This document shows, one piece after another, positions 57,490-64,000 of a stretch of DNA of 64,000 bases (positions are counted from its first letter, which is position 1; every line of letters starts with the position of its first letter). The notes beneath the pieces were generated by a model, which saw only the letters and a list, made by a program, of their open reading frames with translations, searched no databases and had not been told where the DNA came from. Origin of the DNA: Streptomyces sp. NBRC 109706 (GTDB taxonomy: Bacteria; Actinomycetota; Actinomycetes; Streptomycetales; Streptomycetaceae); NCBI RefSeq assembly GCF_000974485.1, contig NZ_BBOM01000013.1, positions 124,001 to 188,000 of the forward strand, read 5' to 3'. The position numbers were made by a program, and so were the translations under genes.

Positions 57490-58455
57490 GTGCTGGAAGA
57501 GGCAGAGAAGTGGCTGAGCCGCCGGTCCTGGGGCGTCACTGACCGCTCGATGGCGCAACTGCTGCACGCCAAGCGTGCGGCGGGTGCGGCCGGCAGCATC
57601 AGCGTGGTTCTCCCCGCGCTCAACGAGGAGGCCACGGTGGGTGCCATCGTGGAAGCGCTACGGCGCGACCTGATGGAGGACGTGCCACTGATCGACGAGC
57701 TACTCGTGGTGGACTCCGGGTCCACCGACCGCACCTCGGAGGTGGCCGCCGCGGCGGGCGCCAAGGTCGTCCACCGGGACGAGATACTGCCCCGCGTGCC
57801 GACCCTCCCGGGCAAGGGCGAGGTCCTGTGGCGGTCGCTGCTGGCGACCACCGGCGAGATCATCTGTTTCGTCGACGCCGACCTGCGGGACTTCGACTCC
57901 CGTTTCGTCTCGGGCACCCTCGGGCCGTTGCTCACCGAGCCCGGCGTGCAGCTGGTCAAGGCCATGTACGACCGTCCGCTCGGCGACCAGCCGTCCGGCG
58001 CCCGGCAGGGCGGCAGGGTCACCGAGCTGGTCGCCCGACCGCTGCTGAACCTGCACTGGCCGCAGCTGGCCGGCGTGGTCCAGCCGCTGGGCGGCGAGTA
58101 CGCGGCCCGCAGATCGCTGCTCGAACGGCTTCCGTTCCCCGTCGGCTACGGCGTGGAGCTGGGGCTGCTGATCGACACGCTGAATGTGGCGGGGCTCGAC
58201 GCGGTGGGCCAGGTCGATGTCGGGGAGCGCAAGCACCGGCATCAGGACGGGCAGGCGCTGGGCCGGATGTCGGCGGCGATCATGCGCACCGCGCAGTGCC
58301 GGCTGCCGGGCACGATGCTGCCCAGCCGGATCGGGCTGACCCAGTTCCAGCGGACCGAGGACGGCGGGTTCGCGCCCGAGACCCATCCGATCCTGGCCGA
58401 CGAACGCCCGCCGATGGCCACCATCCCCGAGTACACGGCCCGACAGGCGGCGTAG
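57490..58455 (+). CDS. gpgS: Glucosyl-3-phosphoglycerate synthase
   Basis: GT81 glycosyltransferase that makes glucosyl-3-phosphoglycerate, precursor of glucosylglycerate and, in mycobacteria, methylglucose lipopolysaccharide. The 321-residue protein has ISVVLPALNEEATVGAIVEAL, the DxD-like FVDADLRDF, and the VQPLGGEYAARR and HRHQDGQALGRMS segments of the family. The GTG at 57490 has AGGAG eight bases upstream; an ATG at 57460 is less likely. Lies with otsA in an osmolyte-related group. Confidence 0.92.
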   Translation: MLEEAEKWLSRRSWGVTDRSMAQLLHAKRAAGAAGSISVVLPALNEEATVGAIVEALRRDLMEDVPLIDELLVVDSGSTDRTSEVAAAAGAKVVHRDEILPRVPTLPGKGEVLWRSLLATTGEIICFVDADLRDFDSRFVSGTLGPLLTEPGVQLVKAMYDRPLGDQPSGARQGGRVTELVARPLLNLHWPQLAGVVQPLGGEYAARRSLLERLPFPVGYGVELGLLIDTLNVAGLDAVGQVDVGERKHRHQDGQALGRMSAAIMRTAQCRLPGTMLPSRIGLTQFQRTEDGGFAPETHPILADERPPMATIPEYTARQAA

Positions 58456-58484
58456 GAACGGGCGCGGCCGCCCGAGTCCGGCCG

Positions 58485-58520
58485 GCTGTGACGTGGCACA
58501 CGTTTCCCGTCCGTCACAGC
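58485..58520. promoter_or_regulatory. Inverted repeat in the gpgS-otsA gap
   Basis: GCTGTGACG and CGTCACAGC with an 18-base spacer. Within the left arm, GTGACGTGGCACA also fits a Crp/Fnr-type GTG-N6-CAC site. 62 bases before otsA. Confidence 0.35.
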
Positions 58521-58581
58521 TGGCTAGCCTCCGCGAGAGCCCAGGGCGCGCCCCCATCGTGAGACGAGGACGGAACCCCCC

Positions 58582-60030
58582 ATGACCGTCGAGCTTCCCG
58601 AGTCAGCCGGCCAGGTGCTGGTGGCCTCCAACCGAGGCCCGGTGAGCTATACGCGCTCGGCGGACGGCTCGCTGACGGCGAAACGCGGCGGCGGTGGCCT
58701 GGTGTCCGGCCTCTCCGCGCTGGGCGCCGAGGCGGGCACCTGGGTCTGCGCGGCGCTGAGCGAGGACGACAGGGCCGCGGCGCGCGCCTTCGCCGGCCGG
58801 CCGCCCGCCGCCGACACCGGCGGCCAGTCGGTGCGGATGCTGGATATTCCGGGCGAGACCTTCGAGGCCGCCTACAACGGCATCGCCAACTCCGTGCTGT
58901 GGTTCACCCATCACCTGCTGTACCAGACGCCGCTTGAGCCGATCTTCGACGCCGAGTTCGAGGCGCAGTGGGAGCACTACCGCGCGTACAACCGCGCGTT
59001 CGCCGACGCGCTGGCCGAGGAGGCCGCCGAGGGCGCGGCCGTGCTGGTGCAGGACTACCATCTGGCGCTGGTCCCCGGGCTGCTCGCCGAGCGGCGGCCG
59101 GATCTGCGGATCGGCCATTTCTCGCACACCCCGTGGGCGCCGCCGGAGTTGTTCCGGGTGCTGCCCGACGAGGTGGCCCGCGAGGTGCTGCTGGGCATCC
59201 TGGGCGCCGATCGTGCCGCCTTTCTCACCCGCCGCTGGGCGGACGGCTTCATCGCGTGCTGCGCGGCGCTGCTGGGGGCGGACGTCACGGCTGACTCCGT
59301 CACCCATGAGGGGCGCACCACCCGGATCGGCGTGCACGGTCTGGGCGCCGACGCCGCGTTCCTGCGCGAACGGGCCTCCCGCCCGGATGTGGACGAGCGG
59401 CTGGCCGAACTGCGGGAGCGGGTCGGCCCAGGGCGGTCGACGATCGTCCGGGTGGACCGCACGGAGCTGTCCAAGAACATCGTGCGCGGCCTGCTGGCGT
59501 ACCGGCGGCTGCTGGTCGACCACCCGGAGTGGCGTGGCCGGGTCACGCATATCGCGTTCGCCTATCCGTCGCGCCAGGATCTCGCCCTCTACCGCGCGTA
59601 CACCGCCGAGGTCTCCCGGGTCGCCGAGGCGATCAACGAGGAGTTCGGGGCGGACGGTTGGGAGCCGGTGATCCTTCATGTGAAGGACGATTTCGCGCGT
59701 TCCCTGGCGGCGTACCGGTTGGCGGACGTGGCGCTGGTCAACCCGATCAGGGACGGGATGAACCTGGTCGCCAAGGAGGTCCCGGTGGTCTCCGAGAACG
59801 GCTGTGCGCTGGTCCTCTCCCGAGAGGCGGGCGCGGCCGAAGAGCTGGGCGCCGACGCGCTGTTGGTGAACCCGTACGACATCGCGGGCACGGCCGAGGC
59901 GTTGCACCGGGCGCTGTCGCTGGACGCGGCCACGCGGGCCGCGCAGTCCGCGCGCCTCGCGAAAACGGCCACGGCGCTGCCGCCCACGGCGTGGTTCCTG
60001 GCCCAGCTCACGGCGCTCCGCGAGCGCTGA
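58582..60030 (+). CDS. otsA: Trehalose-6-phosphate synthase
   Basis: GT20 enzyme joining UDP- or GDP-glucose to glucose-6-phosphate, 482 residues. Nucleotide-sugar and phosphate contacts: VASNRGPV, GGGGLVSGL, WFTHHLLYQTP, VQDYHLALVPGLL, FSHTPWAPPELF, RVDRTELSKNI and ALVNPIRDGMNLVAKE. Standard length for bacterial OtsA. GGACGGAACCCCCC precedes the ATG. Its product is dephosphorylated by OtsB, encoded 850 bases away on the other strand. Confidence 0.97.
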   Translation: MTVELPESAGQVLVASNRGPVSYTRSADGSLTAKRGGGGLVSGLSALGAEAGTWVCAALSEDDRAAARAFAGRPPAADTGGQSVRMLDIPGETFEAAYNGIANSVLWFTHHLLYQTPLEPIFDAEFEAQWEHYRAYNRAFADALAEEAAEGAAVLVQDYHLALVPGLLAERRPDLRIGHFSHTPWAPPELFRVLPDEVAREVLLGILGADRAAFLTRRWADGFIACCAALLGADVTADSVTHEGRTTRIGVHGLGADAAFLRERASRPDVDERLAELRERVGPGRSTIVRVDRTELSKNIVRGLLAYRRLLVDHPEWRGRVTHIAFAYPSRQDLALYRAYTAEVSRVAEAINEEFGADGWEPVILHVKDDFARSLAAYRLADVALVNPIRDGMNLVAKEVPVVSENGCALVLSREAGAAEELGADALLVNPYDIAGTAEALHRALSLDAATRAAQSARLAKTATALPPTAWFLAQLTALRER

Positions 60031-60878
60031 CGGGCTGGGGTTTTTCCCCCGCCCACCCGCCCCTTCTTCCGGCTACGCCGACACCACCCCGGCCGGGGCG
60101 GTTTTTCCCCACCCACCCACCCTTTCCAGGGCCCCGTGGGCCAGCCACTGGCCGACCTTCGTCGGCCCGGGGCCGCAAGGCCCAGCCGGGCCGCGCAGGC
60201 CCGGGGGAAACCGGCCCCGCAGGCGCCACGGCGCGGGCCACAGGCCCGACCAGCGGCCCGGCGGCAGCACACCCTCCGGCCGGACGCCGGCCCGCCCGAG
60301 GCGCACCGCCCCGAGTGGGCGGGCGGGCGAAACCCCGGCCCGCAGGGGCACGGCGCGGGCGCAGGCCCGAGCAGCGGCCGGGCGACGCCCCGCCCGTAGC
60401 GCACCGCGCAGCAAAGGGGCGGGCGGAGAAAGCAAGAGACAGCCCCGCCCGCAGGGCCGATGACTGGGCGCACCGCGCCCAAGAAGGGCGGGCGGGTGGG
60501 GAGAACCGGCCCCGCAGGGGCACGGCACAGGCCGCAGACCCGACCAGCGGCCCGGCGGCAGCACACCCCCCGGCCCGGGCGCCGCCCGCCCAAGGCGCAC
60601 CGCCCCGAGAGGGCGGGCGGGGGAAACCCCGGCCCGCAGGGCCGATGACTGGGCGCACCGGCCCAGAAAGGGCAGGCGGGTGGGGAGAACCGGCCCCGCA
60701 GGGGCACGGCACAGGCCGCAGACCCGACCAACGGCCCGGCGACGCCCCGCCCGTAGCGCACCGCGCCGCAAAGGGGTGGGCGGGGGAAGAACAGGGGCAG
60801 CCCGGCCCTGAGGGCCGGGCCAGGGGGTGGGCCACCCGCCCCGGAAAGAGGGCGGGTGGGTGGGGAAAACCGGCCGGG
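60031..60878. repeat. Repeat-rich G/C block, units of about 185 bases
   Basis: No credible gene. Two copies of the start of a repeating unit, GGCGGGTGGGGAGAACCGGC and on to about 56 bases (60491-60546 and 60675-60730), and of CCCGCAGGGCCGATGACTGG (60448 and 60633) show a tandem period of 184-185 bases; shorter degenerate copies extend to 60180. Runs such as GGGCGGGTGGG allow G-quadruplexes, and the GGGCGGGTGGGCGGGGGAAA type also occurs near 9540-9575. Lies between the convergent ends of otsA and otsB. Confidence 0.75.
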
Positions 60879-61706
60879 TCAGGGGAGGTGGTCGGCGAGG
60901 GTGGTGAGGAGGGCGGCGACGCCTGCCGGTCCTGGGACCGTGAGGTCCGTCGCCTCGGTCAGGGCGGAGACCTCCGCACTCCCGCTGCAGACGCGCAGCC
61001 CCGGCACCCCCTCCGCGGCGAGGGCCGCGACGGCGGCGAAGGCCGGGAGGTCGCCGAGGTCGTCGCCGGCGTAGAGCAGCGATCCGGCCTTGGTCTCGCG
61101 CGCCAGCGCGGTGAGCGCGGCGCCCTTGTCCATGCCGCCGGGGCGCAGTTCAAGGACGAGGCGGCCCGGTTCGACGGTCAGCTCATGGCGGGCGGCCAGC
61201 TCGTCCAGGGGGGCGCGCAGCGCCTCGTACGCGCCCGGGGGGTCGGCGGCGCGCCGGGTGTGGACGGCGAGCGCGTTGCCCTTGTCCTCGATGAACGCGC
61301 CGCTCGCGGCGACCAGTTGCGGCAGTTCGGCGCGGGCGGCGGCGACGCCGGGGTGCGGTGGTGGGGTGTGCAGCCGGCCGGTGGCCGCGTCCCAGCGTTC
61401 CGCGCCGTACGCGCCGAGGACGATCAGTCCGCTCAGCTCGGGGTGGTCGGCGAAGCCGCCGAGGCGGACGGCCACCTCGGCGGGCCGCCCCGTGACCACG
61501 GCGAGGACGGCGACCCGGCCGGCGAGCCGGGCGAGCGCGGGGAGGGCGTCGGGGTGGGCCCTGGCCTGTTCGGGGTCGGCGACGATGGGGGCCAGGGTGC
61601 CGTCGAAGTCACAGGCGATCAGTGCGGAGGAGGGCCGGTCGAGCAGCGCGGCGAGCCCGGCGCGGCCGGATTCCGTGGCGGGAACGGGAAGTGTGCCCAT
61701 GTACAT
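60879..61706 (-). CDS. otsB: Trehalose-6-phosphate phosphatase
   Basis: HAD-superfamily phosphatase finishing trehalose synthesis, 275 residues. Motif I is CDFDGTLAPIV (nucleophile in DFD), SGLIVLGAYGAERW the cap region, motif II VVTGRPAEV, and the final motif LYAGDDLGDLPAF. ATG 61706 or ATG 61700. Ten bases after the DUF3263 start-side gene's stop, so both probably share a transcript. Confidence 0.95.
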   Translation of the reverse strand: MYMGTLPVPATESGRAGLAALLDRPSSALIACDFDGTLAPIVADPEQARAHPDALPALARLAGRVAVLAVVTGRPAEVAVRLGGFADHPELSGLIVLGAYGAERWDAATGRLHTPPPHPGVAAARAELPQLVAASGAFIEDKGNALAVHTRRAADPPGAYEALRAPLDELAARHELTVEPGRLVLELRPGGMDKGAALTALARETKAGSLLYAGDDLGDLPAFAAVAALAAEGVPGLRVCSGSAEVSALTEATDLTVPGPAGVAALLTTLADHLP

Positions 61707-61710
61707 GACC

Positions 61711-61971
61711 TTACCGTCGTGCTCGCTTGGCGTCGCGACGGCGTCGCAGTCGGTTGATCGTCACCGGATCGTGGGCCAGCGCCCGGGGATCGTCCAACAG
61801 GGCGTTCAGCAGCTGGTAGTAGCGGGTCGGCGAGATGCCGAGCCGTTCGCGTATCGCGCGCTCCTTCGCGCCGGGGCCCGGCCAGGAGTCGCGCTCGACC
61901 GCGAGGACCGCGCGGTCCCGTTCGGCGAGATCACCCGCCCCGTCTCCCGGTCTGTCCGATTCCTCACTCAT
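61711..61971 (-). CDS. DUF3263 domain-containing protein
   Basis: An 86-residue protein with the DUF3263 pattern AERDRAVLAVERDSWPGPGAKERAIRERLGISPTRYYQLLNALLDDP, a winged-helix-like sequence, so a small DNA-binding protein is likely. The C-terminus is very basic (NRLRRRRDAKRARR). Upstream of otsB on the same strand and probably cotranscribed with it. Confidence 0.88.
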   Translation of the reverse strand: MSEESDRPGDGAGDLAERDRAVLAVERDSWPGPGAKERAIRERLGISPTRYYQLLNALLDDPRALAHDPVTINRLRRRRDAKRARR

Positions 61972-62022
61972 CCGGGCATGTTAACCAGGGGGACCGACAG
62001 CGGCGCCCCCGTCGACGACAAC

Positions 62023-62049
62023 GACGAGACCGACGAGACCGACGAGACC
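62023..62049. repeat. Three tandem copies of GACGAGACC
   Basis: Perfect nonamer array 20 bases before the SIS gene start; a degenerate copy GACGACAAC precedes it (62014-62022). It sits inside the promoter/leader. Confidence 0.7.
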
Positions 62050-62069
62050 GATGAAAGGGAGGAGTCAGG

Positions 62070-62993
62070 ATGCCGTTCGACAGCAGCCTCACCGCCGCCG
62101 AGATCGCCGCCCAGCCCGACGCCTGGCGGCGGGCCGCCGAGGCGGCGCTGGCCGCGCCCGACGGGGCGTTGCCGCGTCCCGGGGAGCGGGTGGCGGTGAC
62201 GGGCTGCGGCACTTCGTGGTTCATGGCGTTGGCCTATGCCGCGCTGCGCGAGGCGGCCGGGCAGGGGGAGACGGACGCGTTCCCGGCGTCCGCGTTCCCG
62301 GTGTCCCGGACGTACGAGCGGGTGGTGGCGATCTCGCGTTCCGGTACCACGACCGAGGTGGCGCGGCTGTTGACGGCGGTGCGGGCCGCGCGGCCGGACG
62401 TTCCGGTGCTGGCGTTGACGGCGGACGGTGCCACGCCGGTCGGTCAAGCCGCCACGCATACCGTGGTGTTGGACTGGGCGGACGAGCGGTCGGTGGTGCA
62501 GACGGTGTTCGCGACCACGGCGTTGGCGTTTCTGCGGGCCGCTTTGGAGCCGGCCGGCAGCGGTCTGCCGCCGGTGGTCGACGCGGCGCTGGACGCCGAG
62601 TCGGCGTTGGGGCGGCCGTTGCCCGATTCGGCGCTGGCGGCCGGGCAGTGGACGTTTCTCGGCAGTGGTTGGACCTATGGTCTGGCGTTGGAGGCGGCGC
62701 TCAAGTTGCGTGAGGCGGCCGGGGGTTGGACGGAGGCGTATCCGTCGATGGAGTACCGGCACGGGCCGATCGCGATCGCCGGGCGGGGTCGGGTGGTGTG
62801 GCTGTTCGACGCGGCCCCGGAGGGGGTGTCGGAGCGGGTGCGGTCCGCGGGTGGCTCGTTGCTCGGCCCGGCGGAGGGGGATCCGTTGGCCGGTCTGGTG
62901 CTGGCGCAGCGGCTCGCGGTGGCGGTGGCCGAGGCGCGTGGGCTCGATCCGGATCGGCCGCGCGGGCTCACTCGTTCGGTGATCTTGCGTTAG
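62070..62993 (+). CDS. SIS-domain sugar isomerase/deaminase (GlmS-C like)
   Basis: A 307-residue protein with two SIS domains, like the isomerase half of GlmS. VAVTGCGTSWFMALAYAALRE, VVAISRSGTTTEVARLL (phosphate loop), FLGSGWTYGLALEAALKLREAAGGW and EAYPSMEYRHGPIA are the key strands; the last is the typical substrate-binding segment of fructosamine-phosphate isomerases and deaminases. Followed by nagK and upstream of a dre site at its stop; a role in amino-sugar-phosphate use is likely, exact substrate unknown. Confidence 0.85.
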   Translation: MPFDSSLTAAEIAAQPDAWRRAAEAALAAPDGALPRPGERVAVTGCGTSWFMALAYAALREAAGQGETDAFPASAFPVSRTYERVVAISRSGTTTEVARLLTAVRAARPDVPVLALTADGATPVGQAATHTVVLDWADERSVVQTVFATTALAFLRAALEPAGSGLPPVVDAALDAESALGRPLPDSALAAGQWTFLGSGWTYGLALEAALKLREAAGGWTEAYPSMEYRHGPIAIAGRGRVVWLFDAAPEGVSERVRSAGGSLLGPAEGDPLAGLVLAQRLAVAVAEARGLDPDRPRGLTRSVILR

Positions 62994-63007
62994 TGGACTA
63001 GACCTCT
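62992..63007 (+). promoter_or_regulatory. DasR operator (dre) upstream of nagK
   Basis: AGTGGACTAGACCTCT matches the dre consensus AGTGGTCTAGACCACT at 14 of 16 positions. It overlaps the stop codon of the SIS gene and lies 29 bases before the nagK start. DasR is the GntR-type GlcNAc repressor of streptomycetes. Confidence 0.88.
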
Positions 63008-63035
63008 TCCCCTCTTCCGGGCGAGACTTGCGCGT

Positions 63036-63998
63036 GTGAGTCTCCAGGAGCAGCAAGCGAACTATGTGATCGCCCTCGATATCGGGGGCACCACGCTCAA
63101 GGCCGCGTTGACCGATCCCGACAACGAGCCGCTGTTCCGCGCGCGCCGCGACACGGCGACCGGCGGGCCTGAGGCGGTGGTGGCCGGGATCCTGGACTTC
63201 GCCGCCGAGTTGGCCGAGGAGGGCCGCGCCCGGTGCGGCGGCCCTCCGGTGGCCGTGGGCCTGGCGGTGCCGGGCGTGGTGGACGAGGCCGCCGGCCTGG
63301 CGAGTTACAGCGCCAACCTGGGCTGGCGCGATGTGCCGTTGGCCCGGCTGGTGTCGGAACGGCTCGGCGGGGTCCCGGTGGCGCTGACCCACGATGTGCG
63401 GGCCGGTGGCCTGGCCGAGGGACGGCTGGGCGCCGGGGCCGGCGTCGGCCGTTTCTTCTTTGTGGCGCTCGGTACCGGGATCGCCGGGGCCATCGGCGTC
63501 GGCGGCCGGATGGAGCCGGGGGCGCACGGGGGCGCGGGCGAGATCGGGCATGTGGTCGTGCGCCCCGGTGGCCCGCGCTGCGGCTGCGGTGGCCATGGCT
63601 GTCTGGAGACGCTGGCGTCCGCCTCGGCCGTCGGCCGGGCCTGGGCCGAGGCGTCGGGGGCGGCGGGCGCCAGCGCGGCGGACGCGGCCAGGGCGGTGGC
63701 CGCAGGGGACGGGCGGGCCCTGGCCGTCTGGCGTGACGCCGTGGAGGCGTTGGCCGACGGCCTGCTGGTCGCCGTCAACCTGCTGGACCCGGAGGTGGTG
63801 ATCGTGGGCGGCGGTCTCGGCGAGGCCGGCGAGATCCTGCTCGATCCGCTCCGTTCCGCGCTGGCCGCCAAGGCCACCTTCCAACGACTTCCCGCCGTGG
63901 TGCCCGCCGCGCTCGGGGAGGCCGCCGGGCGCCTCGGCGCCGGCCTGCTCGCCTGGGACCACAGTCAACTCCCCCACACCGCGGAGGTTTCCCCGTGA
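63036..63998 (+). CDS. nagK: N-acetylglucosamine kinase, ROK family
   Basis: Phosphorylates GlcNAc to GlcNAc-6-phosphate, 320 residues. ROK features: IALDIGGTTLKAAL (ATP), GLAVPGVVDE, LTHDVRAGGLAEG (catalytic Asp in the HDVRAG segment), GTGIAGAIGVGGRMEPGAHGGAGEIGH (zinc and substrate), CGCGGHGCLETLASA (zinc Cys cluster). Start GTG 63036 with CCAGGAG-like CTTCCGGGCG upstream. In streptomycetes nagK is followed by nagA under DasR control; the dre site here supports the same assignment. Confidence 0.92.
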   Translation: MSLQEQQANYVIALDIGGTTLKAALTDPDNEPLFRARRDTATGGPEAVVAGILDFAAELAEEGRARCGGPPVAVGLAVPGVVDEAAGLASYSANLGWRDVPLARLVSERLGGVPVALTHDVRAGGLAEGRLGAGAGVGRFFFVALGTGIAGAIGVGGRMEPGAHGGAGEIGHVVVRPGGPRCGCGGHGCLETLASASAVGRAWAEASGAAGASAADAARAVAAGDGRALAVWRDAVEALADGLLVAVNLLDPEVVIVGGGLGEAGEILLDPLRSALAAKATFQRLPAVVPAALGEAAGRLGAGLLAWDHSQLPHTAEVSP

Positions 63999-64000
63999 CC
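63995..64000 (+). CDS. Start of the next gene, probably nagA
   Basis: GTG at 63995 overlaps the nagK stop (GTGA), and GGAGG lies seven bases upstream (63983-63987). Only two codons are visible, so the product cannot be read; nagA (GlcNAc-6-phosphate deacetylase) is expected from the usual nagKA order. Confidence 0.5.

Noticed and set aside
59529..61757. A 742-codon plus-strand frame over otsA, the repeat block and otsB
   Set aside because: Low-complexity Gly/Ala/Arg/Pro translation of repeats; otsA and otsB explain the flanks.
1..64000. tRNA, rRNA, CRISPR, insertion sequence, prophage or large biosynthetic cluster
   Set aside because: I read both strands for cloverleaf-like elements, regular spacers, transposase motifs and modular enzymes and found none; the short-repeat blocks have no CRISPR-like regular spacer structure.

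Overview
The window is a 64-kb stretch of chromosome from a Streptomyces-type actinobacterium. It has very high G+C, many GTG starts, and start/stop overlaps (ATGA, GTGA) throughout. Lineage markers include DUF3027, DUF2771, DUF3263, DUF5753/DUF397 pairs, the futalosine menaquinone genes mqnB/mqnD, GpgS, HelR and a DasR-type operator. I see no tRNA, rRNA, CRISPR array, insertion sequence or prophage.

Layout. (1) 1-8835: a catabolic regulon. A seven-gene minus-strand operon (sugar/nucleoside ABC importer, phosphotriesterase-family hydrolase, amidotransferase-like protein, nucleoside hydrolase, ribokinase) is divergent from a LacI-type repressor and an M20 hydrolase, with two perfect palindromic operators between them. 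(2) 9.6-15.7 kb: DUF3027, MFS protein, DUF2771 lipoprotein, mqnB-mqnD, cold-shock-domain protein and HAD phosphatase. (3) 15.7-19.8 kb: a four-gene siderophore importer under an IdeR/DmdR iron box. (4) 19.8-21.4 kb: DUF1330 and SnoaL-like genes divergent from a MmyB-type regulator. (5) 21.5-28.2 kb: pstSCAB with a PHO-box candidate, plus a response-regulator-like gene with its own clear PHO box and a serine where the phospho-acceptor Asp should be. (6) 28.2-38.1 kb: three helicase-type proteins (XPB-associated domain protein, XPB helicase, HelR), an XRE regulator and a secreted M23 peptidase. (7) 38.1-43.8 kb: HD-like protein, MFS exporter, DUF4031 pair and murR-murQ followed by an APH-fold kinase. 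(8) 43.9-46.4 kb: two methyltransferases and a second APH-fold kinase, one methyltransferase preceded by a possible leader peptide. (9) 46.5-51.9 kb: a regulator/accessory island with TPR-type and DUF5753-type HTH genes, tandem duplicated DUF397 genes, two Nudix-fold proteins with degenerate Nudix boxes and small CxxC proteins. (10) 52.0-57.5 kb: secreted M23-like protein, groEL (CIRCE), cspA, then cysO-thrC behind a SAM-I riboswitch. (11) 57.5-64 kb: gpgS, otsA and otsB around a repeat-rich block, DUF3263, a SIS isomerase and nagK with a DasR dre site.

The themes are nutrient sensing and supply (Fe, phosphate, nucleoside/ribose, MurNAc, GlcNAc), compatible solutes (trehalose, glucosylglycerate precursor) and stress proteins, each with its own visible control element. 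The most unusual arrangement is a threonine-synthase-like gene and a CysO-type sulfur carrier, overlapping by four bases, under a SAM riboswitch. It suggests a protein-thiocarboxylate route to homocysteine.
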